Assembly (NCBI GenBank): GCA_023415145.1
Contig: JAEZLW010000106.1
Location: forward strand, 1-18,548
Source of the DNA: Bacillota bacterium
GTDB taxonomy: Bacteria > Bacillota > Clostridia > Christensenellales > Aristaeellaceae
DNA length: 18,548 nucleotides
Direction: 5' to 3'
How positions within the stretch are numbered: the stretch's first letter is position 1; every line of letters starts with the position of its first letter. The notes beneath the pieces are model-generated. The model was not told the origin of the DNA and ran no database searches. It saw only the letters and a list, made by a program, of their open reading frames with translations. Made by a program: the position numbers and the translations under genes. Below are positions 1 through 8,333 of the stretch, in pieces.

Positions 1-2104
1 CCTCCAGGACGTCCCTGCGGTAAAAAAGCACCGAACAGACCTGGGTTTCTGGAAGGCCATAGACGCCACCCATGAGTTCAAGGGCCGCATATGCGCCTGG
101 GTAGAAATCGGATATAACATGATTGAAATCCTGGAAGGTGGTCAGGTCCACCGCGGCACCGCGCAGGGCGAAGTTGACAGGGTTCCAGGAATCGGTATTC
201 ACAACCACGTCGGGGCCGTTGCCGGCAACCACAGCGCCCAGCAGCGCATTGGGGTCCACCAGCTTCAGGTTAACCTTGATGCCTGTATCTGGAACGAAGG
301 TGTCATCGATCATGGTTTTGAGTACATTGCTCTGGTCCCGGCCGGCCATGCTCATCACCTGGTTTGCGCCAGCCATGATCCACACATCAAGAGCCTCTTC
401 CCTGTCCTCGTCATAAACGTTGCCCAGGGCGTTATAGTCCACTGTATAGGAAGAAACCAGGGAACGGACCTCATGCAACACTTTGTCGATAAACCCTTCA
501 CGGGTTCTTTCCACCTGTGCCTTTGTACCGGAGACAATGATGCAGTCGATATCCAGCATGATTTCGCTCATGGCCTGCATCGAAGTTCCCAGGGCCGTGA
601 TATTGTCTTTGAAGTTGACGAAAGCCTTTGTAATCTTGTCGGGGTCCTTTACAAACTCCTCCAATTGCACGGCCAGCGTCTGGGCCACCGCGATGCGGTC
701 GGACTTTTGCCCCGTAACAGCCACCGTATCATCCACCAGTTTATAAAGCCGCTTGCTTTCCAGCCGCATGGCCTCAATAACCTCGGGGTATACCTTGATC
801 AAGTTGTAGTCGCGGTAAACATCCGGCTGTACGCCGGTAAGCACAAGAATCTTGCGGTATATTTGATTCAGGTTATAAATGCTGTTCTGCATTTGGGAAA
901 GAATAGGCCCCATGTCTCCCAACGTAGCCTCCAGCCGCAGGGTATGGCTACCCTTTGCAAGGTAAAACCGGAAAGGCTCACCTGAGAAACCCGCAAGGGT
1001 TAACCTGTTCCAGGCTGTGCCAAAAGGGAAACGGACAGCCTTCACTTCCGCAAACGGAACCACCCCGTCAATGTACAGGGTCCGGCAGGAAAGGTTGCCA
1101 CGGCTGAAATTCTGCCTCCCTTTCAGCGTGATGTGGTAATACCCATCCTCCGGTGCAACGATGCTCCATTCAATCCATTGCCCAGCGCTTCTCCAGGGTG
1201 TGCCGCCGATGATGTTAAGCACCGTATTTGATACGTTGTAAGGCTCTGTAGCCGGTGAAGAACGGTCATATCTGGCATACAGGGATGGAGATGAGCGCAA
1301 CACCGCATCCTCACCCTGCACCTTTTGATAATAAGTTTCTCCCGTATGGGTCATGGACGAATCCGGCTGTGCCAATAGATATGATTGGTACGTATTGGTA
1401 AGCTGCAATGGGGTCAGGATAAGCGCCTTGATATATACGGGCTCGTTGATGGCAGTGAGCGACAGTGTATGGCTGCCTTCTTCCAGATAGAACTTGTATG
1501 GCTCTACCTCATGGCCCAAATGGTCGCGGAAAAAGGCTGTCTGCCAATCAAACACTTCTTTTTGGGATGGACGGATGTCATTGCCGCGGTTATCCTTTTT
1601 GATTTCTCCGGCATCCGTCCACAAACGCGAAAAGAACAACGCATCGGCACCTGAAAAGGGGACCACCCCGTCAATGCGCAGCATCCGCTCGATATCGACA
1701 CCCCGGGAAGGGATGGTAAGGTATTCCATACGGATATTGTACAGACCGCTATGGGGTATATGGATCTGCCATGAGACGGTGGAATGATCCCCGGTGTAAA
1801 GGGCTGGAACATCCCCTGCCTCATCCTTGTAAACGGTGCCTACTCCTGAGGCTTCATATTCGAAAAGAGCAATCGTCACATCTTCTTGGGCCGAATTTGT
1901 ACCGGCATATAGGTGCAGGTATTGCGCATATGTATTACCCCTGCCCAATGGTATCGTTTCATCAAAAAAGTCTGCATCGGCATATTTTGCACCAAAATTC
2001 TCCACGCCGCCCGAAAGCAAAACCCATGCTGAGACAACTGCGGTCACTGCCAGCAGGAAGATGAATGTCGTCAGTAATTTTCGCTTTCCGCTGGGGATTG
2101 GCAT
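1..2104 (-). CDS. Extracellular solute-binding protein (ABC sugar transporter), two N-terminal beta-sandwich modules, 3' end outside window
   Basis: An uninterrupted minus-strand frame of about 701 codons starts at ATG 2102-2104 behind a consensus AAGGAGG site and runs off the left edge. Residues about 9-30 are hydrophobic (LLTTFIFLLAVTAVVSAWV) after a basic start, so the protein is exported or membrane anchored. Two related modules follow. Each has an IDGVVPF strand (near residues 144 and 345) and a later FYL..GSHTL strand, which suggests duplicated carbohydrate-binding-like beta-sandwiches. After a helical linker, the classical family 1 solute-binding domain begins near residue 570 and includes GPDVVV and GVYGLPETQ, typical of CUT1 sugar-binding proteins. 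It is divergent from the AraC gene, a common arrangement for sugar uptake loci. The permeases would lie outside the window. The family is clear; the substrate is unknown. Confidence 0.85.
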   Translation of the reverse strand, partial: MPIPSGKRKLLTTFIFLLAVTAVVSAWVLLSGGVENFGAKYADADFFDETIPLGRGNTYAQYLHLYAGTNSAQEDVTIALFEYEASGVGTVYKDEAGDVPALYTGDHSTVSWQIHIPHSGLYNIRMEYLTIPSRGVDIERMLRIDGVVPFSGADALFFSRLWTDAGEIKKDNRGNDIRPSQKEVFDWQTAFFRDHLGHEVEPYKFYLEEGSHTLSLTAINEPVYIKALILTPLQLTNTYQSYLLAQPDSSMTHTGETYYQKVQGEDAVLRSSPSLYARYDRSSPATEPYNVSNTVLNIIGGTPWRSAGQWIEWSIVAPEDGYYHITLKGRQNFSRGNLSCRTLYIDGVVPFAEVKAVRFPFGTAWNRLTLAGFSGEPFRFYLAKGSHTLRLEATLGDMGPILSQMQNSIYNLNQIYRKILVLTGVQPDVYRDYNLIKVYPEVIEAMRLESKRLYKLVDDTVAVTGQKSDRIAVAQTLAVQLEEFVKDPDKITKAFVNFKDNITALGTSMQAMSEIMLDIDCIIVSGTKAQVERTREGFIDKVLHEVRSLVSSYTVDYNALGNVYDEDREEALDVWIMAGANQVMSMAGRDQSNVLKTMIDDTFVPDTGIKVNLKLVDPNALLGAVVAGNGPDVVVNTDSWNPVNFALRGAAVDLTTFQDFNHVISDFYPGAYAALELMGGVYGLPETQVCSVLFYRRDVLE

Positions 2105-2265
2105 GGAAGTTCCTCCTTGCTGATCCAGATAAACGCATCCTTCACCGTAAACTGTAAATGGAGGACCTATTATGCATTAGTGCTTGTTTCTCCGGTCGTT
2201 TTTTTTCATTATCGCATGATATATTCCGTCTTTCTTCTCAAAAATTGCGGTGCAATGTTCATTTA

Positions 2266-2293
2266 TTGCTTGTTGTGTCCGTGCACATATGAT
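2266..2293 (+). promoter_or_regulatory. Possible sigma-A promoter for the AraC gene
   Basis: TTGCTT at 2266-2271 and TATGAT at 2288-2293 are 16 bases apart, in the AT-rich divergent region between the binding-protein gene and the AraC gene. The -35 box is weak and the implied leader is long (about 140 bases), so a closer promoter is possible. Confidence 0.35.
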
Positions 2294-2439
2294 AAAATAC
2301 ATATAGATTTATGATCGTGTTTCCATATTTATACTAAGCGTATATTTCAAATCCGGTTCTCCCCAAATGTAATGGTATGCTACATACATTTATAGACTTG
2401 TAAACATATGGGTAAGTGAATGATATAAGGAGCATGCTT

Positions 2440-3342
2440 ATGGCACGCAAAAAAAATGTCGTTACCTACCGGGATGAAGTGCGCACGCTGATGCGGGATT
2501 TAGAGTTTGTAGATTATCCTCCCAATTCCACATTTCGGGTATGGTTTGGCGATGTGCCCGATTATTTCGGTACGCACTGGCATAGCGCGGTGGAAATTGT
2601 GATACCTATCGAAGGAAGCTGCACCGTGAATTATGATAAAGCACAATATCATGTCAAAGCAGGTGAAGTACTCATCACACCTTCCGGTGAGAAGCATGAC
2701 TTGAAAACAAGCCCTCATACAAAGCGCTACATATTTTTGTTTGAAATGGAAAGTCTGCTGAGCATACGGGATTTTTCGGCCATCAAATCCATGATGATGT
2801 TACCAATCCACATTACAGAAGATTCGCCTGTATGCTCGCAGGTGCGAGATCTGCTCATGTCCGTTATCCGTGAATACAGCAGCGGCCAGCCTCTTCGGGA
2901 ATTGAGCTGCTATGCCTATATTTTGATGCTGTATGCACTCATAGGGCGTGATGAATTGGCGTCTGCTTACGCCCAGGCGAATATCCAATCCGGCAGCCAT
3001 CCGGCATATCTGTCGGTGTTTCATCACGTTTTGTATTATATCGACCATCATTTCATGGAAGATATATCCCTGGAGTCTGTGGCTGCTGAAGCAGGTTTTT
3101 CAAAATACCATTTTTCGCGCCTGTTTAAACAGTATACCAATGTCACCTTTTGGCATTTCCTTAGCTTGAAGCGTATACAAAAGGCGGAGCAGCTGCTGGC
3201 ATCCACAAACCGAAGCATTGCGGAAATTGCCCTTCAAGCGGGATTCGACAGCATACCTTCCTTCAACCGCATCTACCGCAAAATCCGCAGCTATACCCCC
3301 TCTGAATACCGCGCGAAATGCCGCAGAGGTCTTGTCTCATAA
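2440..3342 (+). CDS. AraC family transcriptional regulator (cupin sensor + double HTH)
   Basis: A 300-residue protein with the usual AraC layout. The N-terminal cupin-like sugar-sensing domain (about 30-105) includes HWHSAVEI and the turn GEVLITPSGEKHDL. The C-terminal double helix-turn-helix (about 195-295) includes SLESVAAEAGFSKYHFSRLF, then IAEIALQAGFDSIPSFNRIYR and the closing TPSEYR. The start is set at ATG 2440 because AAGGAG at 2427-2432 sits 7 bases upstream; GTG 2416 and ATG 2434 lie before or too close to this site. It is divergent from the sugar-binding protein gene and probably activates it in response to the sugar or an intermediate. That regulatory link is inferred from position only. 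Confidence 0.92.
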   Translation: MARKKNVVTYRDEVRTLMRDLEFVDYPPNSTFRVWFGDVPDYFGTHWHSAVEIVIPIEGSCTVNYDKAQYHVKAGEVLITPSGEKHDLKTSPHTKRYIFLFEMESLLSIRDFSAIKSMMMLPIHITEDSPVCSQVRDLLMSVIREYSSGQPLRELSCYAYILMLYALIGRDELASAYAQANIQSGSHPAYLSVFHHVLYYIDHHFMEDISLESVAAEAGFSKYHFSRLFKQYTNVTFWHFLSLKRIQKAEQLLASTNRSIAEIALQAGFDSIPSFNRIYRKIRSYTPSEYRAKCRRGLVS

Positions 3343-3445
3343 GCAACGAGGCCACCGCATTTTGCCGTGTTTGGGGAACATGGACATTTTGCTGTACATG
3401 TCTCAGCTTTGGATCAAGGTTCTGCCTAGGGAAGGATTTATATTG

Positions 3446-3474
3446 AAAAGCAACTGTTTGAAGCAGTTGCTTTT
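3446..3474. terminator. Bidirectional rho-independent terminator
   Basis: Perfect 11-bp inverted repeat, AAAAGCAACTG at 3446-3456 and CAGTTGCTTTT at 3464-3474, with a 7-base loop. The T-run forms the end of the arm on either strand. It lies downstream of the AraC gene. The rest of 3343-3600 has no gene; GCAATATG occurs twice (3506-3513 and 3540-3547) ahead of the next gene. Confidence 0.85.
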
Positions 3475-3600
3475 ATACTTTCCATAAGTGCAGTGATCTA
3501 AAAGCGCAATATGTGATTTTGCATCATAACCTCAAGATTGCAATATGATAGATTGAAGTACGATTTTAACAGAAGTATATGATAAGGGGGTAGAAAAAGC

Positions 3601-4593
3601 ATGTCTCGCTACAGGCAAGGCTACCTGGATTATCTTTGGCATAAATTCGGCACAGATCATTTTAAGAGATTATTCGCAGTGATGTCCCAAAGGAACAAAC
3701 ACACTTTATTGCGTCATGTTAATGATGACCGGCTCAGTTTTCCTGTTTTTTTTATACTTGTTAAAGATATTATCAAGTTGGGTTCTTTTGCTGAGCTCAG
3801 CCCGAGAAACCGGGCGGCAGTACAAATATGTGCCGACAAGATGACGATCCCCGGTTGGGAAGAAGGTTCAAAGGCCATATATGATAATGACGTTCTGCAT
3901 GAAACGCTCTTGTGGATGTTCAACACTGGGAAAAATTGGGACGGGACCGGCCGTGACCGCGAAGAATTTGACATGATGATCGATTATGCCGCGTCGCTGC
4001 TAGTCATTATGTTTGATGACAGGACAGTTCTCCCAGATATCATCGACATCATTTTTCGGCGCAACCGCAAGGGATTTTATATCCATGACCTCGTCTGGGG
4101 CTTTTTTCAGACGCTTGATTGGGAAACGCTGGCTTTAAATGCGAAACGTTTGTTGTCGGAAGAGCAAAATGATGTGGAATTGGCCTGCCGGCTACTACAT
4201 CTGGAACCTCCCGCCGCGATTGACAGAACGGTCATGCAAAAACAGTATGAGGAATATACGCAATGGCTTGCAGAAAACAGGCCGTATCTGTATCTGACAG
4301 GCGAGCATTTTCAACAGTTGAGCAATCCGACACATTTTGATTGTGATATTGAGGCCAAATATCTCGGTAAAGAGATTTCACCGCACAGCATGATGCCGAT
4401 TGAGCCGCTTTCTGAGCCAGAAGTCGAAAGTCTGAAAAACTTCAGAGCTGTAGGTGATCAAGAGCGGAAGATGCTGGCGGATTACTCCTGCAAACTTCGC
4501 CGCCGGAATATGCGGGAGTGGGACGAATGGATGCACAAAGATATCACTCAACAGGTGATTGCGGCACAAACGGGATATGAGGTGATCAGATGA
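3601..4593 (+). CDS. Unknown 330-aa protein coupled to transglutaminase gene
   Basis: The start ATG 3601 follows AAGGGGG (3584-3590), a Shine-Dalgarno site with a rather long 10-base spacer. I recognise no family. The protein has no signal peptide or transmembrane segment and is mostly helical and charged, rich in Trp, Asp, Glu and Arg, with a basic/acidic C-terminus (KLRRRNMREWDEWMHKD). It contains several Gln and Lys residues, which could be cross-linking sites, but this is not distinctive. Its stop overlaps the start of tgl by 4 bases (ATGA), so the two are almost certainly co-translated. The context suggests a sporulation-stage protein, perhaps a partner or substrate of the transglutaminase. 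This is inference. No convincing sigma-E or sigma-K promoter was found upstream. Confidence 0.8.
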   Translation: MSRYRQGYLDYLWHKFGTDHFKRLFAVMSQRNKHTLLRHVNDDRLSFPVFFILVKDIIKLGSFAELSPRNRAAVQICADKMTIPGWEEGSKAIYDNDVLHETLLWMFNTGKNWDGTGRDREEFDMMIDYAASLLVIMFDDRTVLPDIIDIIFRRNRKGFYIHDLVWGFFQTLDWETLALNAKRLLSEEQNDVELACRLLHLEPPAAIDRTVMQKQYEEYTQWLAENRPYLYLTGEHFQQLSNPTHFDCDIEAKYLGKEISPHSMMPIEPLSEPEVESLKNFRAVGDQERKMLADYSCKLRRRNMREWDEWMHKDITQQVIAAQTGYEVIR

Positions 4594-5396
4594 TAGTTGT
4601 TGACAACAAACCGCTCAACATGATGGATCTGGAAAGCGAGTATCCCTCGGGGAGCAACGAGAGAAAGGTCCTGGCAGCACTAGCTGGAAGTGATGAAGAA
4701 CACATATACGAATCTCTTGAACAGTTAAAATTCGAAATCGAACTTCGCATAGCAATCATCGATGCCGCAAAAGCCCTGTATCTAAGCGGGTTGGGTTTTG
4801 ATGTATTTCGTGATACGAGGTGCAACAATGAATATTGGACCAGGCGTGATGACGGTGGATTTGTTCTGAAACCAGGGATGAAAGCATCGGATGCGATCCT
4901 AGACATCTATCAAAACGGATCAGAATACAGTACGGAGTGCGCAACCGCCATGCAGATTGTCTATTACAAAGCGCTTCTTGAACTATTCCCTGAAGATGTG
5001 TTTAACAATATGTTTCCAACAATTGTCCTCATGAATTGGCATGATATTGCAAGAGAGCTTCGCGATACAGGCCTCATGCAACAGGCCAAAGGTTTTATCC
5101 CAGGTGACAGGCTGTATTTTGCAAATCCCGATGTTGACCCGAAAACTCCGGAGTGGCAGGGGGAGAACGTGATAGACTTGGGCAACGGCACATACTACGG
5201 CCATGGGATCGGCATCCATGAAGCAGACGGTTTTATCAGTGTGCTCAACGAGAACCGCAGAGAAAGCGCAGGGAGAACAGCGTATCTTATGGATTTGGCC
5301 GGCAGGCCTGACTTTACGAGGCTATATACACTGTACGAACGCTCTGCTGATATAGCGCTCACGCCATTGCAGGCATCTCGGTGTCTGCCCGCATAA
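4590..5396 (+). CDS. tgl: Protein-glutamine gamma-glutamyltransferase (spore coat transglutaminase, Tgl)
   Basis: This 268-residue protein fits the Bacillus Tgl family (about 245 aa). The catalytic segment STECATAMQIVYYKALLE carries Glu116-Cys117, matching the Glu-Cys pair at the Bacillus active site. The downstream WQGENVIDLG places Glu192 at the second conserved acidic position, and GDRLYFANPDVDP and YYGHGIGI are also family-typical. The known role is forming epsilon-(gamma-glutamyl)lysine bonds between spore coat proteins, so the host probably makes endospores. The start overlaps the stop of the upstream gene by ATGA. The C-terminus extends about 20 residues beyond the usual end. A strong terminator lies about 150 bases downstream. 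Confidence 0.93.
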   Translation: MIVVDNKPLNMMDLESEYPSGSNERKVLAALAGSDEEHIYESLEQLKFEIELRIAIIDAAKALYLSGLGFDVFRDTRCNNEYWTRRDDGGFVLKPGMKASDAILDIYQNGSEYSTECATAMQIVYYKALLELFPEDVFNNMFPTIVLMNWHDIARELRDTGLMQQAKGFIPGDRLYFANPDVDPKTPEWQGENVIDLGNGTYYGHGIGIHEADGFISVLNENRRESAGRTAYLMDLAGRPDFTRLYTLYERSADIALTPLQASRCLPA

Positions 5397-5542
5397 GTGA
5401 TTTTGTACAGATCGGCCTGGCTGTCCGGGTGGAGGCTTGGTAGGAATATTTCAGTTTTGGCATTGTTCTATCAGCAATTATTCAGCATGAAGTGTTGTAG
5501 TATCCATTCTGAGATATAACTAAATTATGTTACATAAATAAG

Positions 5543-5577
5543 AAACCGCTGAAAAACTAATGTTTTCAACGGTTTTT
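5543..5577 (+). terminator. Rho-independent terminator after tgl
   Basis: Inverted repeat with arms 5543-5555 and 5563-5575 (13 bp, one C-A mismatch), a short loop, and a T-run ending at 5577. It closes the two-gene tgl unit. Nothing else recognisable is present in 5397-5730. Confidence 0.8.
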
Positions 5578-5730
5578 CAGGATGTATCTACCTTTGGCCG
5601 GTCAAGGGTGAAACAAGTTGCTCTGCTGTGATGTAGAAGTTTCAAGTGGCCGTGGCACGAGTAACGAAACAGCTTAACAATCTTGTTCCCAAGAAAAGAA
5701 AGATATATAAAAACAAAAGCTCACCACCTA

Positions 5731-5759
5731 TTGTGAAGTTCGAATACGCATGTTATAAT
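5731..5759 (+). promoter_or_regulatory. Sigma-A promoter of the catabolic operon
   Basis: TTGTGA at 5731-5736, a 17-base spacer, then a perfect TATAAT at 5754-5759. Transcription would start near 5766, about 40 bases before the GntR gene. Confidence 0.75.
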
Positions 5760-5760
5760 C

Positions 5761-5775
5761 AGACATCATACGTCT
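5761..5775. promoter_or_regulatory. Possible GntR operator
   Basis: The 15-base imperfect palindrome AGACATCATACGTCT lies immediately after the -10 box and overlaps the expected transcription start, where an autoregulating GntR repressor would block initiation. The outer arms AGAC/GTCT are perfect; the centre is only partly symmetric. Assignment is by position and symmetry only. Confidence 0.4.
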
Positions 5776-5806
5776 AATGTATTATGTAAGAATAGAGGGA
5801 AAGATC

Positions 5807-6517
5807 ATGATTGACGAAGCGCTGTTTAGGTATGTTGGCAGCAAGGAATCAGCGGTGGATTCAGTGGTAAACCGCTTCCGTGATCTGATCATGCAAAGAA
5901 AGCTCAAGCCCGGCGATCAAATTCCCAACGAAAGCGTGTTGGCCGAGGGTATGGGCGTGAGCAGAGGTTCGGTGCGGGAAGCGATGAAGATACTCGCAGC
6001 GCTGGGCGTGGTGGAGATTCGAAGGGGAAATGGCACGTATGTTTCCGGTGAGATCGGACGGTCGATGCTGGATCCTTTTTTGCTGCGTTTGATGATGAAC
6101 GACTACGATTCCAGGCAGATGGCGGAGTTTCGGGAGATGATTGAACTTGACGTAGCCCGTGCCATCCTGCGCAACAAAAGCGCAGAAGGCATTATGGCCA
6201 TGGGTGAGGCCATAAAGCGCATGGAAGGCGTGCCGGCGGAGGAGGGAGTGGAAGAGGCACGGTGGGCGGAACTGGATCTTGCTTTCCACCGGGCCATGGG
6301 CAAAGCCACGGGCAATGTGCTGATTGAACAGCTTTATGAGTTTGTCCTTCAGTTTTTTGAACCCACCATCCGGCAAACCTACCGGCATCCCGGGAACAGG
6401 GCACACGCGCTTGACATCCATAAGCATATCTATAACGCGGCAGCCAATGGAGATGAAAAAGCTTTGCTTGATGCTGTGACGACGTCTATCGAAGAATGGA
6501 TTATACAGGGGGAATGA
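5807..6517 (+). CDS. GntR family (FadR/FCD subfamily) transcriptional regulator
   Basis: A 236-residue regulator. The winged helix (about 18-80) includes KPGDQIPNESVLAEGMGVSR, then SVREAMKILAALGVVEIRRG and the wing GNGTYVS. The all-helical FCD ligand/metal domain follows (about 100-230), with AELDLAFHRAM, later HALDIHKHIYNA and a C-terminal acidic helix; the Asp/His pattern is typical of metal-binding FCD domains that sense organic or sugar acids. ATG 5807 is chosen because GAGGGA (5795-5800) precedes it at 6 bases; ATG 5777 falls next to the promoter. First gene of the operon, with a 2-base gap to the amidohydrolase. It probably represses the operon until a sugar-acid intermediate accumulates (inference). 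Confidence 0.92.
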   Translation: MIDEALFRYVGSKESAVDSVVNRFRDLIMQRKLKPGDQIPNESVLAEGMGVSRGSVREAMKILAALGVVEIRRGNGTYVSGEIGRSMLDPFLLRLMMNDYDSRQMAEFREMIELDVARAILRNKSAEGIMAMGEAIKRMEGVPAEEGVEEARWAELDLAFHRAMGKATGNVLIEQLYEFVLQFFEPTIRQTYRHPGNRAHALDIHKHIYNAAANGDEKALLDAVTTSIEEWIIQGE

Positions 6518-6519
6518 AG

Positions 6520-7290
6520 ATGTTGATTCTGGACGCCCACGCGCATTTGGGCCACGACGTTGTTTTTGACGAGGAAGGCACCGAGGAGGAGCTGCTCGAA
6601 TGGCATGAGCGCTGCCAGATTTCCGGCGCTATCATACAGCCCTTTGTGCCCCGGCCGTATCTTTCGGATACCGAAGCCATTCACGACCGCATTGCGGCCA
6701 TGTGCAAAAAGCATTCCGGCAGGTATTTCGGCATGGCATCCATCAACCCGCATTTGCGGCCTGAAGAATACGAAGGTGAGGCAGCCCGCTGCGTGAAGGA
6801 GTTGGGCTTTGTGGGGGTAAAGCTTACGCCCATTGCCCACGCGGCCCATCCCGCTTCCAGGGATGGCCGGCACGTGTTTGAGGTGGCATCGGCGCTGAAC
6901 GTGCCGGTGATGGTGCACACGGGTGCGGGCATTCCCTTTGCAGACCCGGCGGCGGTGGAGACGGCGGCATCAAGCTTTACAAAGGTGCCTATCATACTGG
7001 CCCACGCTGGCACCGACCTGTTCTTTGCCCAGGCGCTTAGCCTTGCCCGGCGGTATGAGCATGTGTACCTGGAGCCGAGCTGGCTGAGCATATTGAACGT
7101 GCGCAAGGCGCTTCATACGGTAGGGCCGGGGAAGATCATGTTCTCCTCCGACCACGCGGTGAACATCCCCGTGGAGCTTTGCAAGTATCGGACCCTGCTT
7201 CCGCCGGGAGAAGCGCTTTCAAAGGTATTGGGCGGAACGGCCAGGGAAGTATTCGGCCTCGCAGGCAGGCTTGTGGGGGAAAATTTATGA
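6520..7290 (+). CDS. Amidohydrolase family (COG2159-type) metal-dependent hydrolase, possible sugar lactonase
   Basis: A 256-residue TIM-barrel hydrolase. The metal-binding HxH is at the start (DAHAHLG, His7 and His9), followed by Lys101 in VKLTP, His133 in MVHTGAG, His162 in LAHAG and the catalytic Asp211 in SSDHA, the complete order of the amidohydrolase-2 family. There is no signal peptide, so it is cytoplasmic. Of two in-frame ATGs, 6520 is preferred because AGGGGG (6507-6512) is 7 bases away; ATG 6514 overlaps the gntR stop but is too close. The family includes decarboxylases and sugar-acid lactonases. Beside a sugar dehydrogenase, a lactonase opening the aldonolactone is the most economical role, but nothing in the sequence proves the substrate. 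Confidence 0.88.
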   Translation: MLILDAHAHLGHDVVFDEEGTEEELLEWHERCQISGAIIQPFVPRPYLSDTEAIHDRIAAMCKKHSGRYFGMASINPHLRPEEYEGEAARCVKELGFVGVKLTPIAHAAHPASRDGRHVFEVASALNVPVMVHTGAGIPFADPAAVETAASSFTKVPIILAHAGTDLFFAQALSLARRYEHVYLEPSWLSILNVRKALHTVGPGKIMFSSDHAVNIPVELCKYRTLLPPGEALSKVLGGTAREVFGLAGRLVGENL

Positions 7291-8333
7291 ACGAAAAGCC
7301 ATTGCGCGTTGCCGTATTCGGCACAGGCTACTGGTCGCAGTTTCAAATTGCCGCTTGGCAGGCTATTGGCGTACAGGTGGCGGCCGCCTGGAACCGCACT
7401 CCTGAGCGGGCGCGCGCAGCGGCAGAGCGGTTTCACATTCCCGCCGTGTACGAAACACCCGAGGCGGTATTTGAAAGCGGCGATTTTGATATCGCCGACA
7501 TCATTGCCGATGTGGATGCCCACGAGCCCCTGGTTGCCATGGCCGCCCGTTACAAAAAGGCGGTGATCTGCCAAAAGCCCATGGCCCGCAGCCTTGCCGC
7601 TTGCGAGCGCATGGTCAAAAGCTGCCGTGAGGCCGGCGTTTGGTACGCCGTTCACGAAAATTTCCGCTACCAGCCCCAATTTGCCCCCGTAAAGGATTTA
7701 CTGTCGCAGGGCAGTTTGGGCTGTCCCCTGCATGCCCATATGCAGCTTCGTTCCCCCGACAGGGGAATCATCTCAAAGCAGCCCGCCCTGGCTCAAATGG
7801 ACCATATGGCCTTACGGGATATGGGGCCTCACTTGTTTGACGTAGTCCGCTATCTGTTCGGCGATATAAAAAGCGTGTATTCCAAGCCGGTGGTGTCTTA
7901 CGGTGACATCGGCGCGATGGATACCGCCCTGTCTATGCTGGAGATGGAAAGCGGGCTGCCGGTTTTATGCACGCTGGCCCACCGCTTTCATTACAAGGTG
8001 TTTATCCAGTGCGAGTACGGCTACCTGACTCTTGATGGCGACAACATGATCCGCGTGGAGCAGGAGGGACAAACCCGCATGGTGGATCCACGCACATGGC
8101 CTGTTTTGCCGTATATTCCAGCAGAGGACTGGGCCCTTCACGGCGGACATGTGTTCGCGGCCATCCCCCTTTGCCTTCATGCGTTGTCAGAGGCGTATCT
8201 GGCCGGCCGGCCCGCTGAAACCAGCGGAGAGGATAACCTGAAAACCATGCGTTCGGTGTTCGCGGCCATCCGTTCCCAGGATACCGGTGCGGTGGTGGCC
8301 CTGAAAGACCTTAAGGGCGATGCCGGAGAATGA
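7287..8333 (+). CDS. Gfo/Idh/MocA family sugar dehydrogenase
   Basis: A 348-residue NAD(P)-dependent oxidoreductase. The Rossmann motif is VFGTGYWS (residues 10-17) and the active-site lysine is in ICQKPMA (Lys97), where most relatives have EKP. The C-terminal domain has the catalytic pattern DMGPHLFDVVRYLFG (Asp178, His182). ATG 7287 overlaps the amidohydrolase stop (ATGA) and has GGGGGA upstream at 6 bases; an open frame continues upstream into the previous gene but is not used. The family oxidises sugars to lactones or ketones, and the known D-apiose dehydrogenase belongs to it. Coupling to the hydrolase suggests consecutive steps (sugar to lactone to acid), which is inference. Confidence 0.9.
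   Translation: MNEKPLRVAVFGTGYWSQFQIAAWQAIGVQVAAAWNRTPERARAAAERFHIPAVYETPEAVFESGDFDIADIIADVDAHEPLVAMAARYKKAVICQKPMARSLAACERMVKSCREAGVWYAVHENFRYQPQFAPVKDLLSQGSLGCPLHAHMQLRSPDRGIISKQPALAQMDHMALRDMGPHLFDVVRYLFGDIKSVYSKPVVSYGDIGAMDTALSMLEMESGLPVLCTLAHRFHYKVFIQCEYGYLTLDGDNMIRVEQEGQTRMVDPRTWPVLPYIPAEDWALHGGHVFAAIPLCLHALSEAYLAGRPAETSGEDNLKTMRSVFAAIRSQDTGAVVALKDLKGDAGE

Noticed and set aside
119..985. Long plus-strand open frame with His/Gln-rich composition
   Set aside because: It is antisense to the solute-binding protein, which has a perfect RBS, signal segment and family motifs; no RBS or domain supports the plus frame.
3520..3590. Sigma-K promoter for the tgl unit
   Set aside because: ATATGATA-like -10 boxes exist near 3542 and 3577, but no -35 element has the right spacing, and the second lies on the RBS.
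5861..6427. 188-codon minus-strand open frame opposite the GntR gene
   Set aside because: Shadow of a clearly recognisable regulator; the composition is His/Arg-rich and no family is visible.
7113..7679. 188-codon minus-strand open frame across two enzyme genes
   Set aside because: It overlaps the end of the amidohydrolase and the start of the dehydrogenase, both with complete motifs and coupled starts.
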